From an uncultured Caldilineales bacterium (GTDB taxonomy: Bacteria; Chloroflexota; Anaerolineae; JAAEKA01), in NCBI GenBank assembly GCA_937907455.1, contig CALESQ010000090.1, positions 1 to 63,209 on the forward strand: a stretch of 63,209 nucleotides of DNA, read 5' to 3'. This document shows, piece by piece, positions 17,092 to 26,225 of the stretch. Each line of letters begins with the position of its first letter. Within the stretch, counting starts at the first letter, position 1. Under the pieces are notes generated by a model, which made no database searches, was not told the DNA's origin, and worked only from the letters and a program-made list of their open reading frames with translations. The position numbers and the translations under genes were made by a program.

Positions 17092-18075
17092 ATGAAATCA
17101 CCTTTGGACGTGTCAGCAGGCGGTCATCAGCACCGCCCTACCTTTGCCCAAACCCTGCAAACTTTGCTCACTCAGGAACAGGCGATTGCCTCACTGGAGG
17201 TAGCGACGCTTTCTGACCTGAACCGTGATCAGATGGATGAATTTCGCACCGTGTGGCAGCGGCAAAGCCCTGCTCGTCGGCGTGAGCTGATCAGCGCGCT
17301 GGTGGAGTACGCCGAAGACCATGTGCAGGCTAACTTTGCACCAATCTACCGCTGGCTGATTGAAGATGACGATCCTTACATCCGCGTGCAGACCATCGAA
17401 GGGTTATGGGAAGAAGAGGATGTGCGCTTGATCAGCCCGCTGATCCGCCGCCTGCAAAACGATGAGGTATTGGATGTGCGCGCGGCTGCGGCCCTGTCGC
17501 TGGGTCGCTTTTTATTGCTGGGCGAATTCGATCAAATTGATCAAACTGCGGCGCAGCGCGTGGAAAATGCCTTGCTCGATGCCTACTATCTGCCCGATCA
17601 GGATGCCTGGGTGCGCCGTCGTGTGCTAGAGGCGCTGGCTAATTCCAGCAACGAGCAACTGTCCGATATGATCCTCGACGCCTACGAGGAAGAGGAAGAA
17701 CTGATGCGTATCGGCGCGCTGTTTGCCATGGGGCGCAGCGCCGACACGCGCTGGAACAACATCGTGTTGGACGAGCTGGGCGGCAGCGATAATGCCATGG
17801 TCTACGAGGCTGTACGCGCCAGCGGTGAACTGGAGATCGAAGAAGCCGTTCCCGACCTGATTCGCTTTATCAACCACGAAGATGTGGAGATTCGCGATGC
17901 TGCCGTGTGGGCGCTGGGACGCATTGGCGGGCGCGAGGCAAAGCGTGTCCTGAAGGCATGTTGCGCCAGCGAAGATGAAGACCTGAGTGAAGCAGCCGAA
18001 GATGCCCTGGCCGAGCTGGATTTTCTGGCCGGTGATGCCAAAGGCTCTGGCTTGCTTTTGCCGTCTCAAACTTAG
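17092..18075 (+). CDS. HEAT-repeat protein
   Basis: A 327-residue acidic protein made largely of HEAT-like helical repeats from about residue 85 to 310 (IEDDDPYIRVQTIEGLWEEED, DEVLDVRAAAALSLGRFL, DAWVRRRVLEALANSS, HEDVEIRDAAVWALGRIG). There is no signal peptide or membrane segment, so it is a cytoplasmic scaffold or adaptor. It lies 45 nt after the LysM gene and 5 nt before the AEC transporter gene. The binding partner is not indicated by sequence. Confidence 0.85.
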   Translation: MKSPLDVSAGGHQHRPTFAQTLQTLLTQEQAIASLEVATLSDLNRDQMDEFRTVWQRQSPARRRELISALVEYAEDHVQANFAPIYRWLIEDDDPYIRVQTIEGLWEEEDVRLISPLIRRLQNDEVLDVRAAAALSLGRFLLLGEFDQIDQTAAQRVENALLDAYYLPDQDAWVRRRVLEALANSSNEQLSDMILDAYEEEEELMRIGALFAMGRSADTRWNNIVLDELGGSDNAMVYEAVRASGELEIEEAVPDLIRFINHEDVEIRDAAVWALGRIGGREAKRVLKACCASEDEDLSEAAEDALAELDFLAGDAKGSGLLLPSQT

Positions 18076-18080
18076 CCTGT

Positions 18081-18989
18081 ATGCCTGTTGCGCTGCAAAT
18101 CCTTTGGCAGGTACTCGCGCCGATTTTTCTGACAGCCGGCACTGGTTTTCTGCTTTCCAGGCGTGCAGGCCTGCGCCCTGAGGGTTTGGCCAAAGCAGCT
18201 TTCTACATTTTTTCACCTTGTCTGCTCTTTGACAAATTGAGCCACACCCATCTGGCCGCTGCCGACCTGGGACGAATCACCCTGTTTGCTGCGCTTACCA
18301 TCGGCGGCGCAGCCGTGCTGGGCTGGCTGGCTACCCGATGGCTGCGTCTGGACCAAGCCACCGGCGCTGCGTTGATTTTGTGCGTGATGGCAGGCAATAC
18401 CGGCAATTACGGCCTGCCCGCTAATCAGTTTGCTTATGGCGCTGCCGCGCTTGATCCTGCGGTGGTTTACTACGCCATGAGTACCCTCATTCTCTCCACG
18501 GTGGGCATCTATGTGATAGCCCGCGGACGCAAAAGCGCCGCGCAGGCGCTGCGCAATGTCCTTACCGTGCCCCTGACTTATGCCGGACTGGCAGGCTTGT
18601 TGGTGTGGGCAGGCAATTTGGCTGTGCCCTTGCCGCTGGAGCGCTTTGCCGGCATCGGCAGCCAGGCGGCCATTCCGGTAATGCTGGTGATTTTGGGCGC
18701 ACAGTTGGCCGAGGTGCGCATCCGCCAGGATTTCGGCCCCATCGTGGTGGCCTCGGCGGTGAAGCTGCTAAGTGGTCCGCTGCTGGGCCTGCTTTTTGCC
18801 GCTGCGCTTGGTCTTAGCGGTATCACCCGCAAGGCAGTCATTGTCGAAGCCTCGATGCCTACCGCGGTGATGGCGATTGTGCTGGCTACTCAGTACGACA
18901 ACGCGCCGCGCTTCACTGCCGGTGTAGTGTTGGTATCCACCCTCGCCAGCCTGTTTACCGTCACCCTGTTGTTGGCCTGGTTGCAGTAA
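18081..18989 (+). CDS. AEC (auxin efflux carrier) family transporter
   Basis: A 302-residue membrane protein with about ten helices and the AEC family layout: an N-terminal half with FYIFSPCLLFDKL, the central CVMAGNTGNYGLPANQFAYG segment, and a C-terminal half with GSQAAIPVMLVILGAQLAEV and EASMPTAVMAIVLATQY. Bacterial AEC proteins move organic acids such as malate or malonate; this substrate is not predictable. It begins 5 nt after the HEAT gene and is followed 5 nt later by a TPR gene, so it is part of a tightly packed operon. Confidence 0.87.
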   Translation: MPVALQILWQVLAPIFLTAGTGFLLSRRAGLRPEGLAKAAFYIFSPCLLFDKLSHTHLAAADLGRITLFAALTIGGAAVLGWLATRWLRLDQATGAALILCVMAGNTGNYGLPANQFAYGAAALDPAVVYYAMSTLILSTVGIYVIARGRKSAAQALRNVLTVPLTYAGLAGLLVWAGNLAVPLPLERFAGIGSQAAIPVMLVILGAQLAEVRIRQDFGPIVVASAVKLLSGPLLGLLFAAALGLSGITRKAVIVEASMPTAVMAIVLATQYDNAPRFTAGVVLVSTLASLFTVTLLLAWLQ

Positions 18990-18994
18990 ATATT

Positions 18995-19648
18995 ATGAGC
19001 AAATTTCGCAAAAAAGCAGGTCGGCGCACGATGGTACTCAGTCCCGCACAGCGTCAAACCCCCGAAACCCTGCCGCCGGACGAGTTGCAGGCGCGGCGCA
19101 GCCGCGTCACGGCTCAGTCTGACAACAGCCGTGCGCACGGCTTTGATTTGCTGAATCAAGGCGCGGCCTTGCTGCTGCAGGGCGATGCCGATCAGGCCGC
19201 GCTCAAGCTGGAGCAAGCCGTCGCCCTGCTGCCCGACAACGTAGAGGCTGCCATCAACCTGGGTGGAGCCTATGTGCTGCAACGTCGCTATAACAAGGCT
19301 GAAAGCGTGCTGGAACGTGCCAGCCAGCTTGCCCCCGATAATCCGATGGTGTGGACCAACCTGGCGGCGGCGCATCTGGGCAATCTGGTGCTTTCCGGGC
19401 CGCAGCAGCAAGCCAAAGCTATTGCCGCCTATCAGCGCGTGTTGGCGCTGGATCCGACTACTGCCAACGTACACTATAATCTGGGGCTGATCTACCACGA
19501 CCGCCGTGACTACGCCGCGGCGCATGCTGCCTTCCAGCAGGCACTGATCGTCAATCCTGCCGATGAGCATGCCCGTATCTGGCTGAAGCGTCTGGCTGAG
19601 ATGGAGGCTGACGCACCGCCCGCCGACAGCCCGGACGGAGCGCAATAA
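18995..19648 (+). CDS. Tetratricopeptide-repeat protein
   Basis: A 217-residue protein with three or four TPR motifs between about residues 48 and 205 (GFDLLNQGAALLLQGDADQAALKLEQAVALLPDN, AINLGGAYVLQRRYNKAESVLERASQLAP, VHYNLGLIYHDRRDYAAAHAAFQQALIVNP). The N-terminus is basic, and no signal peptide is present. It sits between the AEC transporter and a membrane-anchored FecR-like gene with gaps of 5 nt on each side, suggesting that these proteins work in the same envelope process. No specific function can be assigned. Confidence 0.83.
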   Translation: MSKFRKKAGRRTMVLSPAQRQTPETLPPDELQARRSRVTAQSDNSRAHGFDLLNQGAALLLQGDADQAALKLEQAVALLPDNVEAAINLGGAYVLQRRYNKAESVLERASQLAPDNPMVWTNLAAAHLGNLVLSGPQQQAKAIAAYQRVLALDPTTANVHYNLGLIYHDRRDYAAAHAAFQQALIVNPADEHARIWLKRLAEMEADAPPADSPDGAQ

Positions 19649-19653
19649 CCGCT

Positions 19654-20889
19654 ATGGCAAGCAAAAACCCCACCGGTCTTGCCTGGATCATTCTGCTCAC
19701 CAGTTTCGCCGTCTTTTGTGCGCTGCTGGTGTCGCTGCCGCTGGCCGTGCGCTGGTATGTGCTGCACAGCCAGGTGACGCAGGTGGGCGTGGTGCGGGTG
19801 ACAAGCGGCACTGTGTTGCTGGCTCCCAGCAGCGACAGCGATCCGATTGCTTTGATAGATATGCGCTCCATCGAGCCGGGCACGGTGATTAAAACCGACC
19901 AGCGTTCGCAGGCAGCTTTGGTGTTTCAGGCGGTGGGCAAAAAGAGTCAGCCGGGGCCGGAAATCTCAACGGTGCAAATTTATCCTGCGGCCGAGGTGGT
20001 GCTAACGCGCGCCAGCCGGCCGCGCTTTGCTCTTAGCACCGATCCGGTGCAATTCAGCCTGGAGGTGCGCAGTGGGCGCGTGCGCGTGTATGTGGCCGGC
20101 ACCGAGCCGGAAGGCCAGCGCTTCACCCTCACTACACCCCACGCCGAGATTGAGCTGGCCCCCGGCAGCTATTCGGTGGAGACTAACGTCACACAAACTC
20201 AACTGACTGTGCGTTTTGGCGAGGCCACTTTGCGTGCCCAGGGGCAACAGGTTGTGGTGGCATCAGGAACCAACAGCACGGTGCTGGCTGGTCAACCACC
20301 TACCGCGGCCGCATCGGGCGACGAAGAGTTAATCGTTAACGGCGATTTTCAGACAGCGCTTGGCCCTCCAAACTGGCTGATCACTATCTATCCGGCTGAC
20401 GATGCCACAGCAGGCAGCGCCGAGGTGACCGATGTGGATGGCCGGATGGTGACGCGTTTGCGGCGCATCAATCAACCGCCCACGCATAGCGAGGTAGGGA
20501 TTACCCAAGTGTTGGAGAAGGATGTGCGCGACTTCGACTATCTCAACCTGCAAATGGATGTGTTGTTGCGCTGGCAAAGCCTGCCGGGTGCAGGCGAACA
20601 AAGCTCGGAATTTCCCTTGATGCTGCGGCTGGACTACGAAGATGTGTACGGCAACCATCAATTCTGGACACACGGCTTTTACTATCAGGAAAAACCACCG
20701 CAGTGGGTGGTCACCGGCGGCGAGAAGATTCCCCAGAACACCTGGTATCCCTTCGAGAGCGGCAACCTGTTGGAGCGGCTGAAAACCGAAGGCCTGCCTC
20801 CTATGGCTACTCTCAACTACCTTAAGCTGTATGCATCGGGCCACAACTATGAAAGCCTGGTGGCCGAAATCAGCCTGGTGGCACGCTAG
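19654..20889 (+). CDS. Membrane-anchored FecR-like beta-domain protein
   Basis: A 411-residue protein with one N-terminal membrane helix (about 8-32) and an extracytoplasmic remainder. Residues about 45-205 look like a FecR-type domain (GVVRVTSGTVLLAP, LSTDPVQFSLEVRSGRVRVYV, HAEIELAPGSYSVETN, VRFGEATLRAQGQQVVV). The C-terminal 180 residues form a beta-rich carbohydrate-binding-like region (ELIVNGDFQTALGPPNWLI) that resembles CBM-type jelly rolls, a tentative reading. No sigma/anti-sigma partner lies nearby. It is followed 3 nt later by a glycosyltransferase-like membrane gene. Confidence 0.7.
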   Translation: MASKNPTGLAWIILLTSFAVFCALLVSLPLAVRWYVLHSQVTQVGVVRVTSGTVLLAPSSDSDPIALIDMRSIEPGTVIKTDQRSQAALVFQAVGKKSQPGPEISTVQIYPAAEVVLTRASRPRFALSTDPVQFSLEVRSGRVRVYVAGTEPEGQRFTLTTPHAEIELAPGSYSVETNVTQTQLTVRFGEATLRAQGQQVVVASGTNSTVLAGQPPTAAASGDEELIVNGDFQTALGPPNWLITIYPADDATAGSAEVTDVDGRMVTRLRRINQPPTHSEVGITQVLEKDVRDFDYLNLQMDVLLRWQSLPGAGEQSSEFPLMLRLDYEDVYGNHQFWTHGFYYQEKPPQWVVTGGEKIPQNTWYPFESGNLLERLKTEGLPPMATLNYLKLYASGHNYESLVAEISLVAR

Positions 20890-20892
20890 CCC

Positions 20893-22590
20893 ATGCCGCC
20901 TGTGTCTGCTGACCCTGAAAACCGCCGCAGTTTGTTTGCTCACAGGGTGGTGTTTGCCTGCGCTATCCTGCTTTATTTAGCCCTGGCTTTACCGCAGTTG
21001 GGGGCGCCCGGCCTGCACTATGACGAGGCCAAAGAGGCGGGAGTGAACGCTATGCAGCTCTTGCAGGGGCAGCCGGTGCAGGTGTTTCGCGACTCTGGCG
21101 TGCGCATCGGTTCGGTGTTACTGCCACTGATGGTGCAGGACTATATCGGCGCGCTCAACGTGTATTTGGCTTTGCCGTTGTTGGCCCTCTTTGGCGTTAC
21201 TGTGCCTGCACTGCGTCTGCTGGGCCTGCTTGCTGGTCTGGCAACGCTGCTGCTGACGCGGCAACTGGGCTGCGACTTGGGTCGCCGCCTGCGCGGCAGC
21301 TCTGATGCCGGTTGGAGCGGTGAGATAGCCGCTCTGTTCCTGGCGGTGTCGCCCACTTTCGTTTTTTGGAGCCGGCAGGGTATCTTTGTCACCAATGTTA
21401 CCGCCACGCTGGCTGTGGCTGCGGTGTTGTTGGCGCTGCGCTGGCAGCGCAGTCGTTCGCTGCGTCTGCTGTTGTTGCTGGCTGCTGTGGCGGGGCTGGG
21501 ACTGTGGAGCAAGCTGCTCTTTTTGTGGGTGTTAGGTGCGTTGAGTGGCGCGGCTGCGCTCGCCTGGCTGTTGCGTGAGCGTTCGGCGCGCGGGCTGCGT
21601 GGTCCCGTGCGTGGATGGCATCTGGCCGCGGCGTTGCTGGTTTTTGCGGTGGCGCTCAGTCCCTTGCTGCTGTTCAATCTGCAAAGTGCGGGCACACTAC
21701 GTTCGGTACTTGGCAATGCCGGTCAAAGCTATTACGGCGTGCAGAACAGTGCCTTCACTATCAATTTTTTAACGCGCCTGGCTCAGCTCGGCACGCTGCT
21801 GCGCGGGGATCATCTCTGGTATTTGGGAGAAAGCACGGCTAATCGCTGGTCGCCGCTGCTGGCCGCGGGGATGCTGGTGACGGCGCTGCTGTTCGGCGCC
21901 GCGTTGCCTGCGGTGCGGCGTGTGCTGTGGCCGGCTGCGCTCTTTGTGCTGCTGCTGGTGGTGCAGTCCTCGTTCACAGTGTCTGATCTGTTCATCACCC
22001 ACTTTGCGGTGATGCAACCTTTTGTGCTGCTGTTGGCCGCGCTGGCGGCAGATAGCTTGCTATGGCGCGGGGCCAGGGCGGCTCTCCCTCGGTGGCGCAC
22101 CGTGCTGGTGCTGCCCGTGCTGCTGGCCCTGCTGCTGTGGATAGGCGCGGACGCGCGTAACAGCGTGCGCTATCATCGCGTGCTGGCACGCAGTGGCGGG
22201 CTGGCGTCGCATTCAGACGCGATAGAGCGGCTGGCCGGCTGGCTGGATCAGCGCGCCGTGCAGCAGCCGCTCATGCTGGATTGGGGAATCGAGGCGCAGG
22301 TGCGCTATCTCACGCTGAACCGCGTGCAACCGCTGGAGATCTTTGGTTACGCGCGGCTGGATGCGCCCGATGCTGACTTTGCCGAACGCGCCGCGCAGTT
22401 CATCCGCGATACATCGCGCCTGTATGTGGTGCGCATGCCAGAGCAAGCCGTGTTTCAGGGACGCAGTGACGCCTTGCAGCAGCTAGCAGCCGAATACGCC
22501 ATGAAGCTGGTGATCCGCGACGCCATCTACGACCGCTCCGGCACGGTGATGTATGTGCTGCTGGCAACCGAGCCGGTGGGCAGCCCCTAG
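20893..22590 (+). CDS. GT39/ArnT-like polyprenyl-sugar glycosyltransferase
   Basis: A 565-residue membrane protein with about 11-12 helices and the glycosyltransferase 39/PMT-2 pattern: an Asp-containing first external loop (APGLHYDEAKEAGVNAMQLLQG) after helix 1, helices rich in Leu and Ala, FLAVSPTFVFWSRQGIFVTN, and a soluble C-terminal domain of about 150 residues. Such enzymes transfer sugars from a lipid carrier to proteins or glycolipids. It is the last gene of the rightward run starting at 14280. The sugar and acceptor are unknown. Confidence 0.78.
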   Translation: MPPVSADPENRRSLFAHRVVFACAILLYLALALPQLGAPGLHYDEAKEAGVNAMQLLQGQPVQVFRDSGVRIGSVLLPLMVQDYIGALNVYLALPLLALFGVTVPALRLLGLLAGLATLLLTRQLGCDLGRRLRGSSDAGWSGEIAALFLAVSPTFVFWSRQGIFVTNVTATLAVAAVLLALRWQRSRSLRLLLLLAAVAGLGLWSKLLFLWVLGALSGAAALAWLLRERSARGLRGPVRGWHLAAALLVFAVALSPLLLFNLQSAGTLRSVLGNAGQSYYGVQNSAFTINFLTRLAQLGTLLRGDHLWYLGESTANRWSPLLAAGMLVTALLFGAALPAVRRVLWPAALFVLLLVVQSSFTVSDLFITHFAVMQPFVLLLAALAADSLLWRGARAALPRWRTVLVLPVLLALLLWIGADARNSVRYHRVLARSGGLASHSDAIERLAGWLDQRAVQQPLMLDWGIEAQVRYLTLNRVQPLEIFGYARLDAPDADFAERAAQFIRDTSRLYVVRMPEQAVFQGRSDALQQLAAEYAMKLVIRDAIYDRSGTVMYVLLATEPVGSP

Positions 22591-22619
22591 CAAGCGCCAA
22601 TACTGAGGCGTGGAATCAA

Positions 22620-22675
22620 CAGGCTGTGGCCAGCACTGCCAGGAACTTTCCCCGACAGCACCGCGCCACAGCCTG
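22620..22675. terminator. Possible terminator between convergent genes
   Basis: CAGGCTGTGGC (22620-22630) and GCCACAGCCTG (22665-22675) form an 11-bp perfect inverted repeat with a 34-nt loop, followed on the plus strand by AAAAAA and preceded by weak T-tracts. It lies between the convergent glycosyltransferase and korB genes. The long loop makes the assignment uncertain. Confidence 0.4.
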
Positions 22676-22695
22676 AAAAAAACGGGCTGGGTTTT

Positions 22696-23751
22696 TTAGC
22701 CTTCGCCGAACAACATGGGGTCGGGATCGTGGCCGTTGCGGCTGATAGTCCAGGTTTCGTCTGCGCTGTACAGATCGCGCAGCGTGCCTTTGCCGCGGCG
22801 TGCCTGGGCATCGGCTACCTGTTGCAACACCGTTTCTTCGTACACCGGGCGCTGCACCTGACGGAACACACCCACCGGAATCGGGAAGGCGGGGTAGGTC
22901 ATGCGGCTGAGCATGTAGGCCAACATGCCGTTTTCATCATGCTCGTCGTGATGCAGCAACTCAGCCGGGCTGACATCGTCCAGCGACACCACCTCAGGCT
23001 GCATACAGCGCGACATGCGAATGCCCTTGTCGCTGTTTTTGCCGAAGATCATGGGCTTGCCGTGCTCCAGCACCACGCGGTTATCGTCCTTGATATCGCG
23101 TTCGGTGACGGGAGCCCAGGTGCCGTCGTTGAAGATCACGCAGTTTTGGAAGATCTCCACAAAGGCTACGCCGTTGTGCTCGAAGGCACGGCGGATCGTT
23201 TCGCCCATGTGCTTTTGTTCCACATCCACGGTGCGGGCTATAAAGGTAGCCTCGGCACCCAGGGCCACGCTGATAGGATTGAATGCCTGCTCGATGGAGC
23301 CAAGCGGCGATGACTTGGTTTTGGTGCCCGGCAGCGAGGTGGGCGAATACTGCCCTTTGGTCAGGCCGTAGATGCGGTTGTTGAACAAAAAGATCTTGAT
23401 GTTGACGTTGCGGCGCATGGCATGCAGCAGGTGGTTGCCGCCGATAGACAGGCCGTCGCCGTCGCCGGTGATCACCGCCACGGTAAGATCGGGATTAGCC
23501 AGCTTAAGGCCGGTAGCCAATGTAGGGGCGCGGCCGTGGATGCTGTGAATGCCGAAGGTGTTCATGTAGTACGGAAAGCGGCTGGAACAGCCAATGCCAG
23601 AGATGAACACGATCTTTTCACGGGGAATACCCAGCTCAGGCATGACCTTCTGCATCTGCGAGAGAATGCCGTAGTCGCCGCAGCCGGGACACCAGCGCAC
23701 CGCCTGGCTGGAAACGAAATCTTTGCGGGTAAGCTGAATAGGTTCGCTCAT
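22696..23751 (-). CDS. korB: 2-oxoacid:ferredoxin oxidoreductase beta subunit
   Basis: A 351-residue thiamine-diphosphate-binding subunit of a 2-oxoglutarate/2-oxoacid:ferredoxin oxidoreductase, which makes acyl-CoA and reduced ferredoxin. RWCPGCGDYGIL near the N-terminus and the TPP motif GDGDGLSIGGNHLLHAMRRN followed by NNRIYGLTKGQYSPTS are diagnostic of KorB. The C-terminal tail of about 60 residues exceeds the minimal family length. It begins 12 nt after the alpha subunit stop with AAGGAC as binding site. No separate delta or gamma genes are present, as usual for the two-subunit type. Confidence 0.93.
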   Translation of the reverse strand: MSEPIQLTRKDFVSSQAVRWCPGCGDYGILSQMQKVMPELGIPREKIVFISGIGCSSRFPYYMNTFGIHSIHGRAPTLATGLKLANPDLTVAVITGDGDGLSIGGNHLLHAMRRNVNIKIFLFNNRIYGLTKGQYSPTSLPGTKTKSSPLGSIEQAFNPISVALGAEATFIARTVDVEQKHMGETIRRAFEHNGVAFVEIFQNCVIFNDGTWAPVTERDIKDDNRVVLEHGKPMIFGKNSDKGIRMSRCMQPEVVSLDDVSPAELLHHDEHDENGMLAYMLSRMTYPAFPIPVGVFRQVQRPVYEETVLQQVADAQARRGKGTLRDLYSADETWTISRNGHDPDPMLFGEG

Positions 23752-23763
23752 GGTTTTGTCCTT

Positions 23764-25635
23764 TTAGGCGTTGTTGCCCAGCAGCTCATCAATTCTGGCG
23801 CTGATTTCGCTGATTTTGAAGGGGCGACCGCGTACTTTGCCCATCGAGATGACCGGCAGCAGGGTTTTGGCTCGCAGCAACATCGCCAACTGGCCCAGGT
23901 TCATCTCAGGTACCAGGATTTGCTTGAAGTTGTGCATGATCTCATCCAGGTTGGCAGGGAAGGGGTTGAGGTGGCGCAGATGCACCGCCGACACGCTCGC
24001 ACCGGCGCGCTGTGCCCGTTCTACAGCCTGGTGGATGGCTCCATAAGAGCTGCCCCAGCCGATCACCAGCAGATCACCGCTCGGCTCACCAAATACCTGC
24101 AAAAGCGGAATCACCTCGGCCAGGCGGGCCACTTTTTCGGCACGATCATGGATCATGCGTTCGTTGTCATCGGGCGAATAGGAAACGTTGCCCGTGCCCG
24201 GCTGCTTGGACAAGCCGCCGATGCGATGCTCCAGGCCATATTCGCCCGGCAGCGGCCACGGTCGGCCCAGCGTTTCCGGGTTGCGTCCAAAGGGCAGGAA
24301 GGGGTTGCCTTCGCCGTAGTCGGCTGCCGTAGGATGCGTGATCACAATCGGTTCCATGGTATCGGGATCGGGCAAAGCCCACGGCTCGGCGCTGTTAGCC
24401 AGATAGCCGTCGGACAGGACGAACACCGGGGTCATGGCGCGCACCGCCAGACGGAATGCCTCTACCGCGATATCGAAGCCATCGGCGGGTGATTGCGGGG
24501 CCAGCACCGGCACCGGGCTTTCGCCGTTGCGGCCAAAGAGTACTTGCAACAGGTCAGCTTGCTCCGGCTTGGTGGGCATGCCCGTGCTGGGGCCGCCGCG
24601 CTGCACATCTACAATCACCATGGGCAGCTCCAGCACCACAGCCAGGTTGATGGCCTCGCTCTTTAGTGCCAGGCCGGGGCCGCTGGTGCCGGTGGCGGCA
24701 AATGCCCCACCAAAGGCCGCGCCGATGGTGGCACCCATGGCTGCAATTTCGTCTTCAGCCTGATAGGTGCGTACATCAAAGTTGCGCAGCGGAGCCAGAA
24801 AATGGAGGATGTCGCTGGCCGGGGTGATGGGGTAAGTGCAGTAGATCAACGGCTTGTTAGCCAGGGTAGCCGCAGTTACCATGCCCAGTGCCACTGCTTC
24901 ATTGCCGGTGACCTTGCGGTAATTGCCTTCGGGCAGAGCAGCCGGTTTGACCTTGTAGCGGGTCGAGAAGGCTTCAGCGGTTTCGCCCAGATAGTAACCG
25001 GCTTCCAGGGCGCGGCGGTTAGCTGTTTGCGCCGGCGGATTTTTCTTGAACTTGTCTTCGATCCATTCCAGCGTGCTGTCCAGCGGGCGGTCGTAGATCC
25101 AGAAGGTCAGTCCCAGCGCGAAGAAATTGCGCGAGCGGTCAACTTCCTTGGCTGACAGCCCCTCGACCCCTTGCACGGCGTTGCGGTTCAGGGTGGTTAG
25201 CCGCACCTTGTGAACGTGATAGCCGGCCAGCGTGCCGTCTTCCAGCGGGTTAGACAGGTAATCGGCCTTGCGCAGGTTGGCCGGGGTGAATTCGTCCTCG
25301 TCTACAATGACCGTGCCGCCGGGCAGCAAATCGCCCAGGCTGACTTTCAGCGCGGCTGGGTTCATGGCAATCAGTACATGCGGTTCATCGCCGGAGGTGA
25401 AAATATCGCGGCTGGCGATGTGAACCTGAAAGCCGCTGACGCCGGCTGTAGTGCCGACTGGCGCGCGGATTTCCGCCGGAAACTCCGGCAGTGTGCTGAT
25501 GTCATTGCCAATGATGGCGGCGGTATTGGTAAACTGTGTGCCGGTGAGCTGCATACCGTCGCCGGAGTCGCCTGCAAAACGGATGACGACATCCTCGACT
25601 TCTTCGACATGAACCGGCTTGATAGATTCAGCCAT
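23764..25635 (-). CDS. korA: 2-oxoacid:ferredoxin oxidoreductase alpha subunit (gamma-alpha fusion)
   Basis: A 623-residue subunit. Residues about 10-200 form the gamma domain (VVIRFAGDSGDGMQLTGTQF...LPEFPAEIRAPVGTTAGVSGFQV), and the rest is the alpha pyrimidine-binding domain with IYCTYPITPASDILHFLA and DEIAAMGATIGAAFGGAFAATGTSGPG. This fusion is typical of two-subunit KorAB enzymes of aerobes and actinobacteria-like lineages. ATG 25635 is chosen over 25656 because AAGGAG lies at optimal spacing. A strong promoter with a palindrome in the spacer lies 140 nt upstream. It forms an operon with korB. Confidence 0.93.
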   Translation of the reverse strand: MAESIKPVHVEEVEDVVIRFAGDSGDGMQLTGTQFTNTAAIIGNDISTLPEFPAEIRAPVGTTAGVSGFQVHIASRDIFTSGDEPHVLIAMNPAALKVSLGDLLPGGTVIVDEDEFTPANLRKADYLSNPLEDGTLAGYHVHKVRLTTLNRNAVQGVEGLSAKEVDRSRNFFALGLTFWIYDRPLDSTLEWIEDKFKKNPPAQTANRRALEAGYYLGETAEAFSTRYKVKPAALPEGNYRKVTGNEAVALGMVTAATLANKPLIYCTYPITPASDILHFLAPLRNFDVRTYQAEDEIAAMGATIGAAFGGAFAATGTSGPGLALKSEAINLAVVLELPMVIVDVQRGGPSTGMPTKPEQADLLQVLFGRNGESPVPVLAPQSPADGFDIAVEAFRLAVRAMTPVFVLSDGYLANSAEPWALPDPDTMEPIVITHPTAADYGEGNPFLPFGRNPETLGRPWPLPGEYGLEHRIGGLSKQPGTGNVSYSPDDNERMIHDRAEKVARLAEVIPLLQVFGEPSGDLLVIGWGSSYGAIHQAVERAQRAGASVSAVHLRHLNPFPANLDEIMHNFKQILVPEMNLGQLAMLLRAKTLLPVISMGKVRGRPFKISEISARIDELLGNNA

Positions 25636-25771
25636 ACGTGGGTCTCCTTGAAACACCTGGGCGGCCGGCTAAGCACGAGACAGGCTTGAAATACAAGAAT
25701 CCGGCCATGAGGCCGGTTCCTGAAACAAGCGGGCACATCATGGCCATAGTGAGATGACAGAATAGGGAGGC

Positions 25772-25800
25772 AGTATAGCACGCGCCAAAGGCGCTGTCAA
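25772..25800 (-). promoter_or_regulatory. korAB promoter with palindromic spacer
   Basis: On the minus strand TTGACA (25800-25795), a 17-bp spacer and TATACT (25777-25772). The spacer contains GCGCC-TTT-GGCGC (25782-25794), a perfect 5-3-5 inverted repeat that could be an operator or merely structural. Confidence 0.75.
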
Positions 25801-25805
25801 TCTGG

Positions 25806-26225
25806 CTAGGTCTTGTCTATCACCGGAATGGATTTTTCCCCGCGCGGCAAGACAAACGCTTCTTTGGGGGTTTCGTCCTGCATGACCAGCTCGCCGCGCA
25901 GGAACGCGCCTTCATCCAGCAGGAACGAAGCCACTTTGATCTTGCCCCAGGCGCGCCCACCTTCCAGCAATTCTACTCGTTGGGCATCAATTTCCCCGTT
26001 GTAGGCCCCGGAAATAGAGACGGTGCGGGCCTTGATGGTGGCTGCCACCTTCGCTCCGGGGCTGATAATAACGTTACCTAATGTTTCCAGTTGTCCCGCT
26101 TCCATCACGCCTTCAATGCGAATGCTGCCGTCGCAGCGCAGGTTGCCGCTGAAGGTGGCACGAGGGCCAATGCTCACATCAATCACATCAGGATCGGGTC
26201 GGCGTTCCTTGCTGAACATACTCAC
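25806..26225 (-). CDS. Bactofilin (polymer-forming cytoskeletal protein)
   Basis: A 139-residue bactofilin: a short polar N-terminus, then a right-handed beta-helix repeat region (IGPRATFSGNLRCDGSIRIEGVMEAGQLETLGNVIISPGAKVAATIKARTVSISGAYNG...). Bactofilins self-assemble into filaments beneath the membrane. The start is probably GTG 26225, whose GTGA overlaps the upstream stop; ATG 26219 is an alternative. AAGGTG is just upstream. It is translationally coupled to the DUF4446 gene and last in the prs-DUF4446-bactofilin operon. Confidence 0.88.
   Translation of the reverse strand: MSMFSKERRPDPDVIDVSIGPRATFSGNLRCDGSIRIEGVMEAGQLETLGNVIISPGAKVAATIKARTVSISGAYNGEIDAQRVELLEGGRAWGKIKVASFLLDEGAFLRGELVMQDETPKEAFVLPRGEKSIPVIDKT

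Noticed and set aside
23422..24492. Long plus-strand frame opposite korA and korB
   Set aside because: It spans two genuine genes on the opposite strand and shows no recognisable motif.
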